NCBI RefSeq assembly: GCF_014217605.1
Contig: NZ_CP043639.1
Coordinates: forward strand, 519,501 to 583,500
DNA: 64,000 bases
From: Sphingomonas sp. NBWT7
GTDB lineage: Bacteria; Pseudomonadota; Alphaproteobacteria; Sphingomonadales; Sphingomonadaceae
Reading direction: 5' to 3'
In this document: positions 45,772 through 55,698 of the stretch, in pieces
Layout of the letters: each line of letters opens with the position of its first letter
How positions within the stretch are numbered: the first letter of the stretch is position 1
Translations under genes and position numbers: made by a program
The notes under the pieces: generated by a model
The model's database searches: none
What the model saw: the letters and a program-made list of their open reading frames with translations, nothing else
Told to the model about the DNA's origin: nothing

Positions 45772-46952
45772 CCGATGCCGGGACAATCGTCCGCGTCGCC
45801 GCACGCGGAGAGGGAATAACCGGCGATGGGCGACCGGTGCCCTTCGCCGCGCCGGGTGACCGAATCGATGCGGGGGGTGCGCTCGAATGGGGCGCGCACC
45901 ATCAGACGCCGCCGTGCCGCCACTTTCCCGAGTGCGGCGGCTGCCAGTTGCAGCATCTCGACGACGTAAGCTGGAGCGGCTTCATCGTCGACCGGATCGC
46001 GGGGGCGCTCGAGGCGCAGGGGCTGTCGGCCGATATCCGCCCGCCGGCGCTGTCGCCGCCGCGCACGCGCCGTCGCGCGACACTGCATGCCGAGCCGTCG
46101 GGCCGGATCGGCTTCTCGATCGAGAAAAGTCACGCGATCGTCGACCTGCAGGAATGCCATGTCCTGGCGCCTGAATTGTTCGCGCTCGTCGCGCCGCTGC
46201 GGCGCCTGATCCACGTGCTGCGTCCTAAGCGGCGGCTCGATATCCACCTGACGCTGGCTGATCAGGGCGTGGACTTGCTGATCATCGGGATCATGCCGCA
46301 GGGGTTGAAGGCGGCGGAGGCGATCACCGCCTTTGCCGAGGCGAATCGGCTTGCGCGGATCGCCTTCGACGAAGGCTTTGGTCCCGAGGTGCGCTGGGAG
46401 CCCGAGGCGGTGACGGTGACGCTAGGCGGCGTCCCCGTGCCCCTGCCGCCCGCCTCGTTCCTGCAAGCGACGCGCGAGGGGGAGGCGGCGCTGGTTTCGG
46501 CGGTGCGCGCGATCGTCGGTGAGGCGGGTGTCGTCGCCGACCTGTTCGCCGGGCTTGGCACCTTCGCGCTCGCGCTGCCGGGGCGCGTCTATGCTGCGGA
46601 GGGGGGACGGGAGCCGGTCAGCGCGCTCAAGGCGGCGGCGGGGCGCGCGCAGCGGCCCGTGTTCACCGAACATCGCGACCTGTACCGCCGGCCACTGACG
46701 GTTGCCGAACTCGACCGCTTCGGTGCGATCGTCATCGATCCACCGCGCGCCGGCGCGAAGGAGCAGGCGGCGGCGATCGCGGCGGCGCGCGGCCCGAAGC
46801 TCGCCTACGTGTCGTGCAATCCGAGCAGCTTCGCACGCGACATCAAGACGATGGTGGCCGGCGGCTGGACGGTCGACTGGATTCAGCCGGTCGGCCAGTT
46901 CCGCTGGTCGACGCACGTCGAGCTGGCGGCAAGCCTTAGCAAGCGTCCCTAA
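45762..46952 (+). CDS. rlmD: 23S rRNA (uracil-C5)-methyltransferase RlmD-like
   Basis: 396-residue TrmA-family methyltransferase. The early TRAM-like region is followed by the Fe-S cysteine cluster [15 protein letters not shown] with a further Cys in LQECHVL. The SAM site is [31 protein letters not shown] holds the DPPR motif, and the catalytic Cys is in [15 protein letters not shown]. By family it makes m5U1939 (RlmD) or m5U747 in 23S rRNA; the exact position is not certain. Its stop overlaps convergent truA by four bases. Confidence 0.88.
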   Translation: MSLTDAGTIVRVAARGEGITGDGRPVPFAAPGDRIDAGGALEWGAHHQTPPCRHFPECGGCQLQHLDDVSWSGFIVDRIAGALEAQGLSADIRPPALSPPRTRRRATLHAEPSGRIGFSIEKSHAIVDLQECHVLAPELFALVAPLRRLIHVLRPKRRLDIHLTLADQGVDLLIIGIMPQGLKAAEAITAFAEANRLARIAFDEGFGPEVRWEPEAVTVTLGGVPVPLPPASFLQATREGEAALVSAVRAIVGEAGVVADLFAGLGTFALALPGRVYAAEGGREPVSALKAAAGRAQRPVFTEHRDLYRRPLTVAELDRFGAIVIDPPRAGAKEQAAAIAAARGPKLAYVSCNPSSFARDIKTMVAGGWTVDWIQPVGQFRWSTHVELAASLSKRP

Positions 46953-47692
46953 GCGGGGTAACTGGCGGCTACGAAGTAGAGCCCGTCGGGCGGCGCGTTG
47001 AGCCCGAGGCGGGCGCGGTCGCGTGCCTCCAACGCATTGCGCAGATCGTCCGCGCTCCAACGCCCGAGCCCAACCTGCGCGATGCTGCCCACCATCGAGC
47101 GCACCTGATGGTGGAGGAACGAGCGTGCCGCCGCCGCGATCGTGATGCGATCGCCGGTGCGCGTGACAATGAGCCGGTCGAGCGTCTTGACCGGACTCGC
47201 CGCCTGGCAGCGCGCCGAACGGAAGGTGGTGAAATCTTGCAGCCCCACCAGCGCCTGCGCCGCGGCGTGCATTGCCGCGGCGTCGAGCGGCTGCGCGACG
47301 TGCCACGCAAGCCCCTTCTGCCAGGTGAGCGGCGCGCGGCGGTTGACGATATGATATTCGTACGCGCGTCCGGTGCACGAGAAACGCGCGTGCCAATCGT
47401 CGGCGACCTCGGTGCAGGCGAGGACCGCGACGGGGGCGGGGCGCAGCCGCGCGTTGAGCGCTTCGCCAAGGCGGAACGCACCGATCGGCTTGGCGATATC
47501 GAGGTGCGCGCGCATCGCCGCGCCGTGGACGCCGGCATCGGTGCGCCCCGCCGCGTGGACGGTCGTGCGCTCACCGGTGACGGCAAAGGCGGCGTCCTCG
47601 ATCGCCTGCTGCACGCTGGGGCCGTGATCCTGCCGCTGCCAGCCCATGAAGGGGCGGCCGTCGAACTCGACCGTCAGCGCGTAACGCGTCAC
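46949..47692 (-). CDS. truA: tRNA pseudouridine(38-40) synthase TruA
   Basis: 247-residue pseudouridine synthase for anticodon-arm positions 38-40. It starts [19 protein letters not shown], with the catalytic Asp in [14 protein letters not shown], a [16 protein letters not shown] segment, and [21 protein letters not shown] near the end. The start overlaps the fmt stop by four bases (ATGA), giving the operon order fmt then truA on the minus strand. Confidence 0.95.
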   Translation of the reverse strand: MTRYALTVEFDGRPFMGWQRQDHGPSVQQAIEDAAFAVTGERTTVHAAGRTDAGVHGAAMRAHLDIAKPIGAFRLGEALNARLRPAPVAVLACTEVADDWHARFSCTGRAYEYHIVNRRAPLTWQKGLAWHVAQPLDAAAMHAAAQALVGLQDFTTFRSARCQAASPVKTLDRLIVTRTGDRITIAAAARSFLHHQVRSMVGSIAQVGLGRWSADDLRNALEARDRARLGLNAPPDGLYFVAASYPA

Positions 47693-48612
47693 AATCGCAT
47701 GCCAACGGGAATGGCGAAGCCGCGCAGTAGTTGGTCGACAGACATCACGCCGCGACCGGCGCGTTGCACCAGCGTCGGGCGGATGGCACCGGGCGCGCAG
47801 GCGATGGTGAGACGGTCATCGAGCACGACGCCCGGCTTGGCAGTGCCGTCGTTCGCCTGATCCGACGACTCGACTACGTCAGCGGCAAGCAGGCGGATCC
47901 GCTCGCCCGAAACGTCGATCCACGCGCCGGGCGGATTGAAGGCGCGCAGCTGCCGCTCGACCGCGGCGGCCTCCTGCTTGAAGTTGACCCGCAATTCCTC
48001 CTTGGCGACCTTGGCGGCGTAGGTGATGCCGCCGTCGGGCTGCGCGACCGGCGGATAGGCGTCGAGATCGGCGAGCACCGTCACCATCAGCGCCGCGCCC
48101 ATCGCGGCGAGCTCGGCACTGAGCTCGCCGGTCGTCTTGCCGCCGATCAAAGTTCGGCCCTCGAGCCGGACAGGGCCGGTATCGAGCCCCGCTTCCATCT
48201 GCATGATGCCGACACCCGTCTCGACGTCGCCGGCGAGCACCGCGCGGTGGATCGGCGCCGCGCCGCGCCAGCGCGGCAGGAGCGAGCCGTGGATGTTGAG
48301 GCAGCCATGGCGCGGCGCAGCGAGGATCGGCTGCGGCAGGATGAGGCCATAGGCGGCGACCACCGCGACGTCTGCGCCTAGAGCGGCGAACGCCTCCTGC
48401 TCCGCCGCACCACGCAGCGACGTGGGCGTGCGTACCGAAATGCCGAGCGCCTCGGCGCGCTGATGGACGGGGGAGGGGACGAGTGCGCGACCGCGCCGGC
48501 CGCCTGGGCGCGGCGGCTGACTGTAGGCAGCTACGATGTCGTGCCCCGCCGCAACCAGCGCGTCGAGCGCCGGCACCGCGAATTCGGGCGTACCCATGAA
48601 GACGATCCGCAT
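47689..48612 (-). CDS. fmt: Methionyl-tRNA formyltransferase
   Basis: 307-residue enzyme formylating initiator tRNA. It starts [19 protein letters not shown]. The catalytic region is [25 protein letters not shown] with Asn, His and downstream Asp in METGVGIM-like [17 protein letters not shown]. The C-terminal tRNA-binding domain has [19 protein letters not shown]. The usual partner gene def is nearby but on the opposite strand (49297), separated by recR. Confidence 0.95.
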   Translation of the reverse strand: MRIVFMGTPEFAVPALDALVAAGHDIVAAYSQPPRPGGRRGRALVPSPVHQRAEALGISVRTPTSLRGAAEQEAFAALGADVAVVAAYGLILPQPILAAPRHGCLNIHGSLLPRWRGAAPIHRAVLAGDVETGVGIMQMEAGLDTGPVRLEGRTLIGGKTTGELSAELAAMGAALMVTVLADLDAYPPVAQPDGGITYAAKVAKEELRVNFKQEAAAVERQLRAFNPPGAWIDVSGERIRLLAADVVESSDQANDGTAKPGVVLDDRLTIACAPGAIRPTLVQRAGRGVMSVDQLLRGFAIPVGMRL

Positions 48613-48668
48613 GGCGCGCGCTTCAACGCGCTGGCGCGGTCCGACGCAACCCCCTATCTGTTCCCTCG

Positions 48669-49265
48669 ATGGCATCACAGGAGATCGAGGCGCTGACGGG
48701 CGCGCTGGCGCGGCTGCCTGGCCTCGGGCCGCGGTCGGCACGGCGGGCGGTGCTGCATCTCGTCAAGAAGCGCGAAGGCGCGCTGATCCCTCTGCTCGCG
48801 GCGCTGCAGGCGGTAGACGAGCGGCTCGCCACCTGTTCGATATGCGGCAACGTCGACACCACCGATCCGTGCGCAATCTGCGCCGATGCGCGACGCGACG
48901 CGCGCGCGCTGTGTGTGGTGGAGGAGGTCGCGGACCTGTGGGCGCTTGATCGCTCGCGCCTGTTCCCGGGGCGATTCCACGTGCTCGGCGGGCGGCTGTC
49001 GGCGCTGGAGGGCGTGCGGCCGGAGGATCTTGCGATCGACCAACTCGTCCGGCGGATCGAGGCGGGCGGGATCGACGAGGTGGTGCTGGCGATGAATGCG
49101 ACGCTCGAAGGACAGACCACTGCCCACTACATCGCCGAGCGGCTCGAGCGTTTCCCGGTGCGCCTCACCCAATTGGCGCACGGGCTGCCGGTGGGGGGCG
49201 AGCTCGATTATCTCGATGAGGGGACGCTGGCGCAGGCGCTGCGGGCCCGACGTCCCGTAGCTTGA
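48669..49265 (+). CDS. recR: Recombination protein RecR
   Basis: 198-residue recombination mediator working with RecF and RecO on gapped DNA. It has the helix-hairpin-helix start [17 protein letters not shown], the Cys4 zinc finger [16 protein letters not shown], and a Toprim domain from [16 protein letters not shown] to [11 protein letters not shown]. Its place next to def, divergent from fmt, differs from the usual dnaX-ybaB-recR order; ybaB and dnaX are at 18630-20605. Confidence 0.95.
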   Translation: MASQEIEALTGALARLPGLGPRSARRAVLHLVKKREGALIPLLAALQAVDERLATCSICGNVDTTDPCAICADARRDARALCVVEEVADLWALDRSRLFPGRFHVLGGRLSALEGVRPEDLAIDQLVRRIEAGGIDEVVLAMNATLEGQTTAHYIAERLERFPVRLTQLAHGLPVGGELDYLDEGTLAQALRARRPVA

Positions 49266-49296
49266 TTCGGCGGCGCGCGACCAATATCTGGCGCGC

Positions 49297-49833
49297 ATGG
49301 CCGTACTTCCCATCGTCGAGATTCCCGATCCGCGTCTTCGCCTCGTCTGCGCCCCCGTCGAGACGATCGACGATGACGTGCGTCAGCTCGCCAACAACAT
49401 GATCGACACGATGTACGACGCCCGCGGGATCGGGCTGGCCGCGATCCAGGTTGGCGTCGCGCGCCGCGTGGTGGTGATCGACCTTCAGGAGCGCGTCACC
49501 GAGGACGAGGAGAAGCCCGAAGCCGTTCGTGATCCGAAGGTGTTCATCAATCCGGAGCTCGTCTCGGTATCCGAGGAAACGTCGCGCTATAGCGAGGGGT
49601 GCCTCTCGATCCCCGAGCAATATGCCGAGGTCGAGCGGCCCGCGAGCTGCCGCGTCGCGTGGCTCGACCTCGAAGGGGCGCGACACGAGGAAGAGATGAG
49701 CGGGCTGATGGCGACGTGCATGCAGCACGAGATCGACCATCTGAACGGTGTTCTCTTTATCGACCATATCACGCGTTTGAAGCGCGACATGCTGCTCAAG
49801 AAGCTGGCGAAGATGCGCAAGAACGCCGCCTGA
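49297..49833 (+). CDS. def: Peptide deformylase
   Basis: 178-residue metal hydrolase removing formyl groups from new proteins, the partner reaction to Fmt. The three motifs are GIGLAAIQVGV (motif 1), EGCLSIP (motif 2, metal-binding Cys), and MQHEIDHLNG (motif 3, with HExxH). The segment QEGCLSIPE differs only in detail from E. coli. It precedes rmuC by 63 bases. Confidence 0.96.
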   Translation: MAVLPIVEIPDPRLRLVCAPVETIDDDVRQLANNMIDTMYDARGIGLAAIQVGVARRVVVIDLQERVTEDEEKPEAVRDPKVFINPELVSVSEETSRYSEGCLSIPEQYAEVERPASCRVAWLDLEGARHEEEMSGLMATCMQHEIDHLNGVLFIDHITRLKRDMLLKKLAKMRKNAA

Positions 49834-49896
49834 TCGCGCTTGCCCGCACGCTTAGCGGCGGGTAGGTTCGCGCTTCGTTCTTGTGCGGGGTGCGGT

Positions 49897-51282
49897 GTGG
49901 ATCCGGTCGTTGTCGTTTTCGTGATCCTCGCGCTGCTCGCCGGTCTCGCGGCGGGTTGGTGGCTCGCGAGCCGCGGCGTTGTCGTGCTGCGTGCCGAGCG
50001 CGACGCGCGCGCCGAGGAGGCCAAGCGCGCGATCGTCGATCTCGCCGGCGTGGAGGAGCGCGCACGAACGGCCGACAGCCTCCGCGCCGAACTGGCGGCG
50101 GTTCGCGCCGACCGCGACGGCGCGCGTGGCGACGTTGCGCGGCTCGAGGCCGAGGCGCGCGGGTTCGATGCGCGGCTGGCCGAGCTGCGCGAGGCGAAGG
50201 ATGCGCTAACGGCGCAGTTCAGCCAGGTCGGCCAGACCTTGCTCGCCGAAGCGCAGGACCGCTTCCTGCAACGCGCCACCGAGCGGTTTCGCGAATCGGA
50301 AGAGACCGCCGGACAGAATCTTCGCGCGATGCTCCAGCCGGTCAGTGATCGTCTGCAACGTTACGAGGAGGGGGTCGCCAAGGTCGAGGCGGAGCGGCGC
50401 GACGCCTTCGGGGAGCTGCGCGGACAAATCGAGCAGATGCGCGTCGGGCAGGAGTCGGTGCGGAGCGAAGCCGCCAAGCTCGTCAACGCGTTGCGCAATG
50501 CACCAAAGGCGCGCGGCCGCTGGGGCGAGCAGCAGCTGCGCAACGTGCTGGAGAGTTGCGGGCTGTCCGAACACGCCGATTTCGCGACCGAAGTGTCGGT
50601 GACCGATGCTGACGGCGCGCGTTTTCGCCCCGACGTGATCGTGCGCATACCCGGCGGCAAATCGTTAGTGATCGATGCCAAGGTGTCGCTCAACGCCTAT
50701 CAGGACGCGTTCGGTGCGGTCGACGAAACCGAACGGCTCGCCGGGTTGACGGCGCATGCGGCTGCGATGCGCGCGCACGTTAACGGGTTGGGCGCCAAGG
50801 CCTATTGGAACCAGTTCGACGATGCGCCCGACTATGTCGTGATGTTCGTGCCGGGTGAGCATTTCCTGTCCGCGGCACTCGAGCACGATCCGGTGCTGTG
50901 GGACTATGCGTTCGAGCGCAAGGTGCTGCTCGCCACGCCGACCAACCTGATCGCGATCGCTCGCACCGTCGCGGCGGTATGGCGGCAGGAGATGCTGGCG
51001 AAGGAGGCGCGAGAAATCGCGCAGCTCGGCAAGGATCTCTACGCGCGCCTGGCGACGATGGGGGGCCATGTCGCGAAGCTCGGCAAGAACCTCGACACCG
51101 CGATGAGCGCGTACAACCAATTCGTCGGCAGTCTTGAATCGCAGGTGCTGACGCAGGCGCGGCGCTTCGAGACGCTCAAGATCGACACTGCTGGCAAGAG
51201 CATCGAGTCGCTGCCGGTCGGCGAGCAGAATGCACGCGCGCTGACCAAGCTGGTCGGCGGCATGGACGAGGCAGCGGAGTAG
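49897..51282 (+). CDS. rmuC: DNA recombination protein RmuC
   Basis: 461-residue predicted membrane-anchored nuclease-like protein. One N-terminal helix (VVVVFVILALLAGLAAGWWLA) is followed by a long coiled coil (about residues 30-130). Then comes the RmuC core: GRWGEQQLRNVLESCGLSEH, FRPDVIVRIPGGKSLVIDAKVSLNAYQDAF (PD-D/ExK-like), and VMFVPGEHFLSAAL. RmuC limits DNA inversion in E. coli. GTG 49897 is chosen because a longer TTG-initiated frame has no ribosome-binding site. Confidence 0.9.
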   Translation: MDPVVVVFVILALLAGLAAGWWLASRGVVVLRAERDARAEEAKRAIVDLAGVEERARTADSLRAELAAVRADRDGARGDVARLEAEARGFDARLAELREAKDALTAQFSQVGQTLLAEAQDRFLQRATERFRESEETAGQNLRAMLQPVSDRLQRYEEGVAKVEAERRDAFGELRGQIEQMRVGQESVRSEAAKLVNALRNAPKARGRWGEQQLRNVLESCGLSEHADFATEVSVTDADGARFRPDVIVRIPGGKSLVIDAKVSLNAYQDAFGAVDETERLAGLTAHAAAMRAHVNGLGAKAYWNQFDDAPDYVVMFVPGEHFLSAALEHDPVLWDYAFERKVLLATPTNLIAIARTVAAVWRQEMLAKEAREIAQLGKDLYARLATMGGHVAKLGKNLDTAMSAYNQFVGSLESQVLTQARRFETLKIDTAGKSIESLPVGEQNARALTKLVGGMDEAAE

Positions 51283-51332
51283 GGATTCTCCGATACGCCG
51301 TCAGGGCGCCGACGGAGTCGACGGCGAGGGTG

Positions 51333-51938
51333 TTATCCGCGCAACGTAGAGGCGGCGCGCGCCTTGGCCTCTATTTCCTCCGGTGTGCCGCCGGCGACCC
51401 AGCTGCCACCCACGCACAGCACGCGATCGAACGCGAGCCACGTCGTGGCGGTGTCCTCAGTGATGCCGCCGGTGGGGCAGAAGCGGCACTGGTAGAAGGG
51501 AGCGGCGAGCGCCTTGAGCGCCTTTAGGCCGCCCGACGTTTCCGCCGGGAAGAACTTGAAATGCGTCAGCCCGAGGTCGAGCCCGCGCATGATGTCACCC
51601 GCCGTCGCAACGCCGGGGAGATAGGGCACGCCGCTGGCGACGATCGGCGCGGCGAGCCGCTCGGTCAGCCCGGGAGATACGATGAACTCGGCGCCGGCGT
51701 CCATCACCGCCTCGAACTGCTCGACCGAGACGACGGTGCCGGCGCCGACGATCGCGCCGGGCACACGCTTCATCTCGCGGATCGCGTCGAGCGCGGCGGG
51801 TGTGCGCAGCGTTACTTCAAGCACGAAGAGCCCACCGGCGACGAGCGCCTCGGCAAGCGGCCGCGCCGCCGAAAGATCGTCGATCACCAAGACGGGAATG
51901 ACGGGCGCGGTGCGCATGATGTCGTCGATCGTGGTCAT
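51333..51938 (-). CDS. eda: 2-dehydro-3-deoxy-phosphogluconate aldolase
   Basis: 201-residue KDPG aldolase, last step of the Entner-Doudoroff pathway, giving pyruvate and glyceraldehyde 3-phosphate. The active-site Glu is in LEVTLRTP, the phosphate and substrate region in GAGTVVSVEQFEA, and the Schiff-base Lys in LTHFKFFPAE. FCPTGGITEDTA completes the family pattern. The start at 51938 overlaps the glk stop (ATGA), so it is the last gene of zwf-pgl-edd-glk-eda. Confidence 0.95.
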   Translation of the reverse strand: MTTIDDIMRTAPVIPVLVIDDLSAARPLAEALVAGGLFVLEVTLRTPAALDAIREMKRVPGAIVGAGTVVSVEQFEAVMDAGAEFIVSPGLTERLAAPIVASGVPYLPGVATAGDIMRGLDLGLTHFKFFPAETSGGLKALKALAAPFYQCRFCPTGGITEDTATTWLAFDRVLCVGGSWVAGGTPEEIEAKARAASTLRG

Positions 51939-52903
51939 GCGCCATGTTCCTGCGCGAAGGCGGCCGCCGCCCCGAACAGGCCCGGCTGCGGATGGGTGAT
52001 GAGCTTGACCGGGATGCCGGCCATCATCGACTGAAACCGCCCCTTGGCAACGAAGCGCTGGTCGAAACCCGATCGGATCAGCCGGTCCTTGATGCGCAGG
52101 CCGAGCCCGCCGGCGATGACGACGCCGTTCGCGCCGTGCGCCAGCGCGAGATCCCCGGCGGTGGCGCCAAGCGCGAGGCAGAAGCGATCGAGCGCGGCGA
52201 GGGCGATCGCATCCGTGCCCTCGAGCGCCTCGCGCCAGATCGCCTTGTCGTCGCGCGTCGGCACGGGCCGCCCCTCCATCTCGGCTAGCGTCTCGTAGAT
52301 CGCGACGATGCCGGGCCCGGCGCAGATCCGCTCGGCCGACACGCGCGTGAAGGTGCGGCGCAGGCGCTTCAGGATCGCGTCCTCGATCGGATCGAGCGGC
52401 GCATAGTCGACGTGCCCGCCCTCGGTCGGCAGGACGTGATAGCCGGCATCGGTTCGGAAAACCTGCGCAACACCCAATCCGGTACCTGGACCGCACACCG
52501 TGGTGACGCCGCGCTCGGGCAGCGGCGTATCGGGGCCGCACAGATGCTCGAAGGCGGCGGCGGGGAGTTGCGCTACTGCGTGGCCGATCGCGCCGAAATC
52601 GTTGACGATCGTGTAGGTTTCCGCGCCTAGCCGCTCGGGGATCAGCGACGGGCGGATGACCCACGGATTGTTGGTCAGCCGGATGACGTCGCCAGTGATC
52701 GGCGAGGCGACGGCGATCGCCGCTGCGCGCGGTACCGGGCGGTCGAGCTTCTTCTCGAATGCCTGCCACGCCGTCTGCAGGCTGGCGTGTTCTGCAGTCT
52801 GAAGCGTGACGGGCTCGCCAAGCGCAGTGACGCGGCCGTCGGCGACCTCGGCGATCGCGAAGCGAGCGTGCGTCCCGCCGATATCAACCGCTACGACGTC
52901 CAT
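51935..52903 (-). CDS. glk: Glucokinase
   Basis: 322-residue bacterial glucokinase of the GlcK/HK-like type, ATP-dependent phosphorylation of glucose feeding zwf. The phosphate-1 motif is VVAVDIGGTHARFAIAE, with ITGDVIRLTNNPWVI, then the catalytic Asp in TIVNDFGAIGHAV, and CGPGTGLGVA. HVDYAPLDPIEDAIL and VIAGGLGLRI follow. ATG 52903 has AAGGA four bases upstream and matches the Zymomonas enzyme start; ATG 52915 is an alternative. Confidence 0.93.
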   Translation of the reverse strand: MDVVAVDIGGTHARFAIAEVADGRVTALGEPVTLQTAEHASLQTAWQAFEKKLDRPVPRAAAIAVASPITGDVIRLTNNPWVIRPSLIPERLGAETYTIVNDFGAIGHAVAQLPAAAFEHLCGPDTPLPERGVTTVCGPGTGLGVAQVFRTDAGYHVLPTEGGHVDYAPLDPIEDAILKRLRRTFTRVSAERICAGPGIVAIYETLAEMEGRPVPTRDDKAIWREALEGTDAIALAALDRFCLALGATAGDLALAHGANGVVIAGGLGLRIKDRLIRSGFDQRFVAKGRFQSMMAGIPVKLITHPQPGLFGAAAAFAQEHGA

Positions 52904-52919
52904 CGCATCCTTCATCGAT

Positions 52920-54746
52920 CTAGAGCCCGGCGCCGGCAAGGATAGCGGACGCCCCGCGTTCGGCCTCATCTGCCTGGCCGCGGAACAGGCCGAACAGCTC
53001 GCGCCCGAACCCGTCGGCTGCCGCCGGAGCGGAGGCTGGCAGCCGGGCCGCCCATTCGTCGGCGCCGACCAGCGCATCGAGCGTGCCAGCGACTGCATCG
53101 ACACGGATTATATCGCCGTCGCGGATCAGACCGATTGCGCCGCCGACGCCGTCGGCACCGGGCAACGCTTCGGGCGAGACGTGGATCGCCGCCGGTACCT
53201 TCCCCGAGGCTCCCGACATCCGCCCATCGGTAACCAAGGCAACGCGGAACCCCCTGTTCTGCAGCACGCCGAGCGGCGGCGTGAGCTTGTGCAGTTCGGG
53301 CATGCCGTTGGCGCGCGGACCCTGGAAGCGGACGACGACGACGACGTCGCGATCGAGTTCGCCGCGCTGGAACGCCGCCAGCACTTCTGTCTGATCGGCG
53401 AACACGGCGGCAGGCGCTTCGACGATCCAGCGATCGCGCTCCACTGCCGATACCTTGATGCAGGCGCGGCCGATGTTGCCGGCTAGGATCCGCATTCCGC
53501 CATCGGGGGAGAATGGATCGGCCGGGGTGCGCAGGATCGTAGGGTCGCCGCTCGGGCCGGGGTCGCGCCAAGCGAGGGTGTCGCCTTCCAGCATCGGCTT
53601 GGAGGCGGCGTCGGCGAGCGTGCCGCTGCCGGCCGTCAGAATATCGCCGTGCAAATGGCCGCTCGCCAGCAATTCGCGGATCACGAACGCCATGCCGCCC
53701 GCCGCTTCGAAGCCGTTCACGTCCGCCGCGCCGTTGGGATAGACGCGGGCGATCAGCGGCACCGCGCTCGACAGCCGGTCCATGTCCTCCCAGTCAATTA
53801 CGACGCCGGCGGCGCGCGCGATTGCGGGGAGGTGTAGCAGGTGATTCGTCGAGCCGCCGGTGGCGAGCAGCCCCACCGCGGCGTTGACGATCGCGCGCTC
53901 GTCGACGCAATGGCCGATCGGGCGATAGTCCGATCCGCGCCAGCCGAGCTCGGCGAGGCGATGCACTGCGGCGCGGGTCAGCGCCTGGCGCAGCTTGGTG
54001 CCCGGATTGACGAAAGCGGCACCGGGGATGTGCAGCCCCATCACCTCCATCATCATCTGATTGGTGTTGGCGGTTCCGAAGAAGGTGCAGGTGCCCTGCG
54101 TGTGATAGGCGGCGATCTCGCTGTCGAGCAGTTCCGCGCGATCTGCCTCGCCGCTGGCGTAGCGCTCGCGCACCGTCGCCTTGGCCTTGTTCGACAGACC
54201 CGACGGCATCGGACCACCCGGCACCAGCAGCATCGGCAGGTGGCCGAAGCGCAGCGCCCCCATCAGCAGGCCGGGAACGATCTTGTCGCAGATGCCGAGC
54301 AGCAAGGCGCCTTCGAACGTGCCATGGCTGAGCGCGATCGCGGTGGACAGCGCGATCGTGTCGCGGCTGAACAGCGACAGCTCCATCCCGGCATAACCCT
54401 GCGTCACGCCGTCGCACATCGCCGGTACGCCGCCCGCGACCTGTGCCGTCGCGCCGACTTCGCGCGCCCAGACCTTCATCTGCTCCGGGTAGCGATAATA
54501 GACCGCGTGCGCCGAGAGCATGTCGTTGTAGGCGGTGACGATGCCGATGTTCATCGCCTGACCGGCCTTCATTGCCGGGCGGTCCTCTTCCGTCCCGGCA
54601 TAGGCGTGGGCAAGGTTGGCGCAGCCGAGCATTGGGCGGCCGATCCACTGGTCGCGCTCGCGAGTGAGGAGATCGAGATAGCGCGCCCGGCTTTGCCGTG
54701 AGCGCTCGACGATCCGATCGGTAACTGCACTGACGACGGGGTTCAT
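52920..54746 (-). CDS. edd: Phosphogluconate dehydratase
   Basis: 608-residue Fe-S dehydratase converting 6-phosphogluconate to KDPG. Segments: [19 protein letters not shown], the cysteine-bearing [42 protein letters not shown], and [26 protein letters not shown]. The C-terminus has [21 protein letters not shown]. It is homologous to IlvD but distinguished by length and the VPAMCDG motif. AAAGGGAACG precedes the ATG. It lies between pgl and glk on the minus strand. Confidence 0.96.
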   Translation of the reverse strand: MNPVVSAVTDRIVERSRQSRARYLDLLTRERDQWIGRPMLGCANLAHAYAGTEEDRPAMKAGQAMNIGIVTAYNDMLSAHAVYYRYPEQMKVWAREVGATAQVAGGVPAMCDGVTQGYAGMELSLFSRDTIALSTAIALSHGTFEGALLLGICDKIVPGLLMGALRFGHLPMLLVPGGPMPSGLSNKAKATVRERYASGEADRAELLDSEIAAYHTQGTCTFFGTANTNQMMMEVMGLHIPGAAFVNPGTKLRQALTRAAVHRLAELGWRGSDYRPIGHCVDERAIVNAAVGLLATGGSTNHLLHLPAIARAAGVVIDWEDMDRLSSAVPLIARVYPNGAADVNGFEAAGGMAFVIRELLASGHLHGDILTAGSGTLADAASKPMLEGDTLAWRDPGPSGDPTILRTPADPFSPDGGMRILAGNIGRACIKVSAVERDRWIVEAPAAVFADQTEVLAAFQRGELDRDVVVVVRFQGPRANGMPELHKLTPPLGVLQNRGFRVALVTDGRMSGASGKVPAAIHVSPEALPGADGVGGAIGLIRDGDIIRVDAVAGTLDALVGADEWAARLPASAPAAADGFGRELFGLFRGQADEAERGASAILAGAGL

Positions 54747-54890
54747 CGTTCCCTTTCCCGTTCACCCCGCTCGAACGCCGGATCATGCCAACTGGTGCCC
54801 GTATCAGCGACGAGCGACCGCGACCTCAGCCCGAGCACGCCCGTCGACGCAAATCGAATACGTATGCGCCGGCCTAACCCTACCAGCGCG

Positions 54891-55601
54891 TCACTCCGCC
54901 CAGTGGATGTCGACCGGCAGCTCGGCATCGGCCAGCACGCGGCCAATCGGATAGCGCGAGCCTGTGCCCTGCTTGATCGCATCCTCGATCACCTTGCGCT
55001 TGGCGGCGCCGGTAACCGCGATCATCAGCGCCTTCGCCGAAATGATCCCAGCGCGCGACAGCGACACGCGCGGCACCGGTGCCTCCTGCGGCAGCGGATC
55101 GGGTATCACCCCGAGCGCGCGGCGCTCGCGCGGGCCGTTCAGCGCTTCCTCGAAGTCAGGCCCGGGGAAGATCGATGCGGTATGGCCGTCGCCGCCGACG
55201 CCGAGCAGACAGAGATCGAGCGGCCAGTGCAGGTCCTGCATCAGCGCATCGGCCGACCGGCCCGCCGCCTTGTAGTCGGCGGTCGCGGAGGGGACGATCG
55301 GCATGACGCGTGCGCCCTTCGGAATGAACGTCTTGCCGATCATCGTCACGTTGCTGAGCGGATCGCCCAGCGCCACGATCCGCTCGTCAGTCGGCACGAT
55401 CGTGACGCGCTTCCAGTCGAGCTTGGCGGCGGCGAGCTTCTGATAGATCGGTACCGGCGTCTTCCCGCCGGCGAGCGCGACTACCGCGGCACCGCGCGCC
55501 TCGATCGCGCTCTCGATGATGAACTGCACGTCACCCGCGACGGCCGCCGCCATCTCGGCCGCGTCGTCATATTCCCACCATTCGATCTCGTCGCTCATCA
55601 T
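54891..55601 (-). CDS. pgl: 6-phosphogluconolactonase
   Basis: 236-residue lactonase of the DevB/Pgl family, hydrolysing 6-phosphogluconolactone. Family motifs: VVALAGGKTPVPIYQKLA, VTIVPTDERIVALGDPLSNV, and LDLCLLGVGGDGHTASIFPG. The protein starts at ATG 55601 or the next codon, also ATG. It is the second gene of the cluster, 98 bases after zwf; a short perfect hairpin (CAGCGAA/TTCGCTG) lies near the end of zwf. Confidence 0.94.
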   Translation of the reverse strand: MMSDEIEWWEYDDAAEMAAAVAGDVQFIIESAIEARGAAVVALAGGKTPVPIYQKLAAAKLDWKRVTIVPTDERIVALGDPLSNVTMIGKTFIPKGARVMPIVPSATADYKAAGRSADALMQDLHWPLDLCLLGVGGDGHTASIFPGPDFEEALNGPRERRALGVIPDPLPQEAPVPRVSLSRAGIISAKALMIAVTGAAKRKVIEDAIKQGTGSRYPIGRVLADAELPVDIHWAE

Positions 55602-55698
55602 TCTGCTTTCAAAAAATCTGTCGATCATGCGCTGCGAAGCGCGTGCACATTTGGACCTCAACGCTGGAAACGGCCGATCGCAGCGAAGGTTCGCTGGC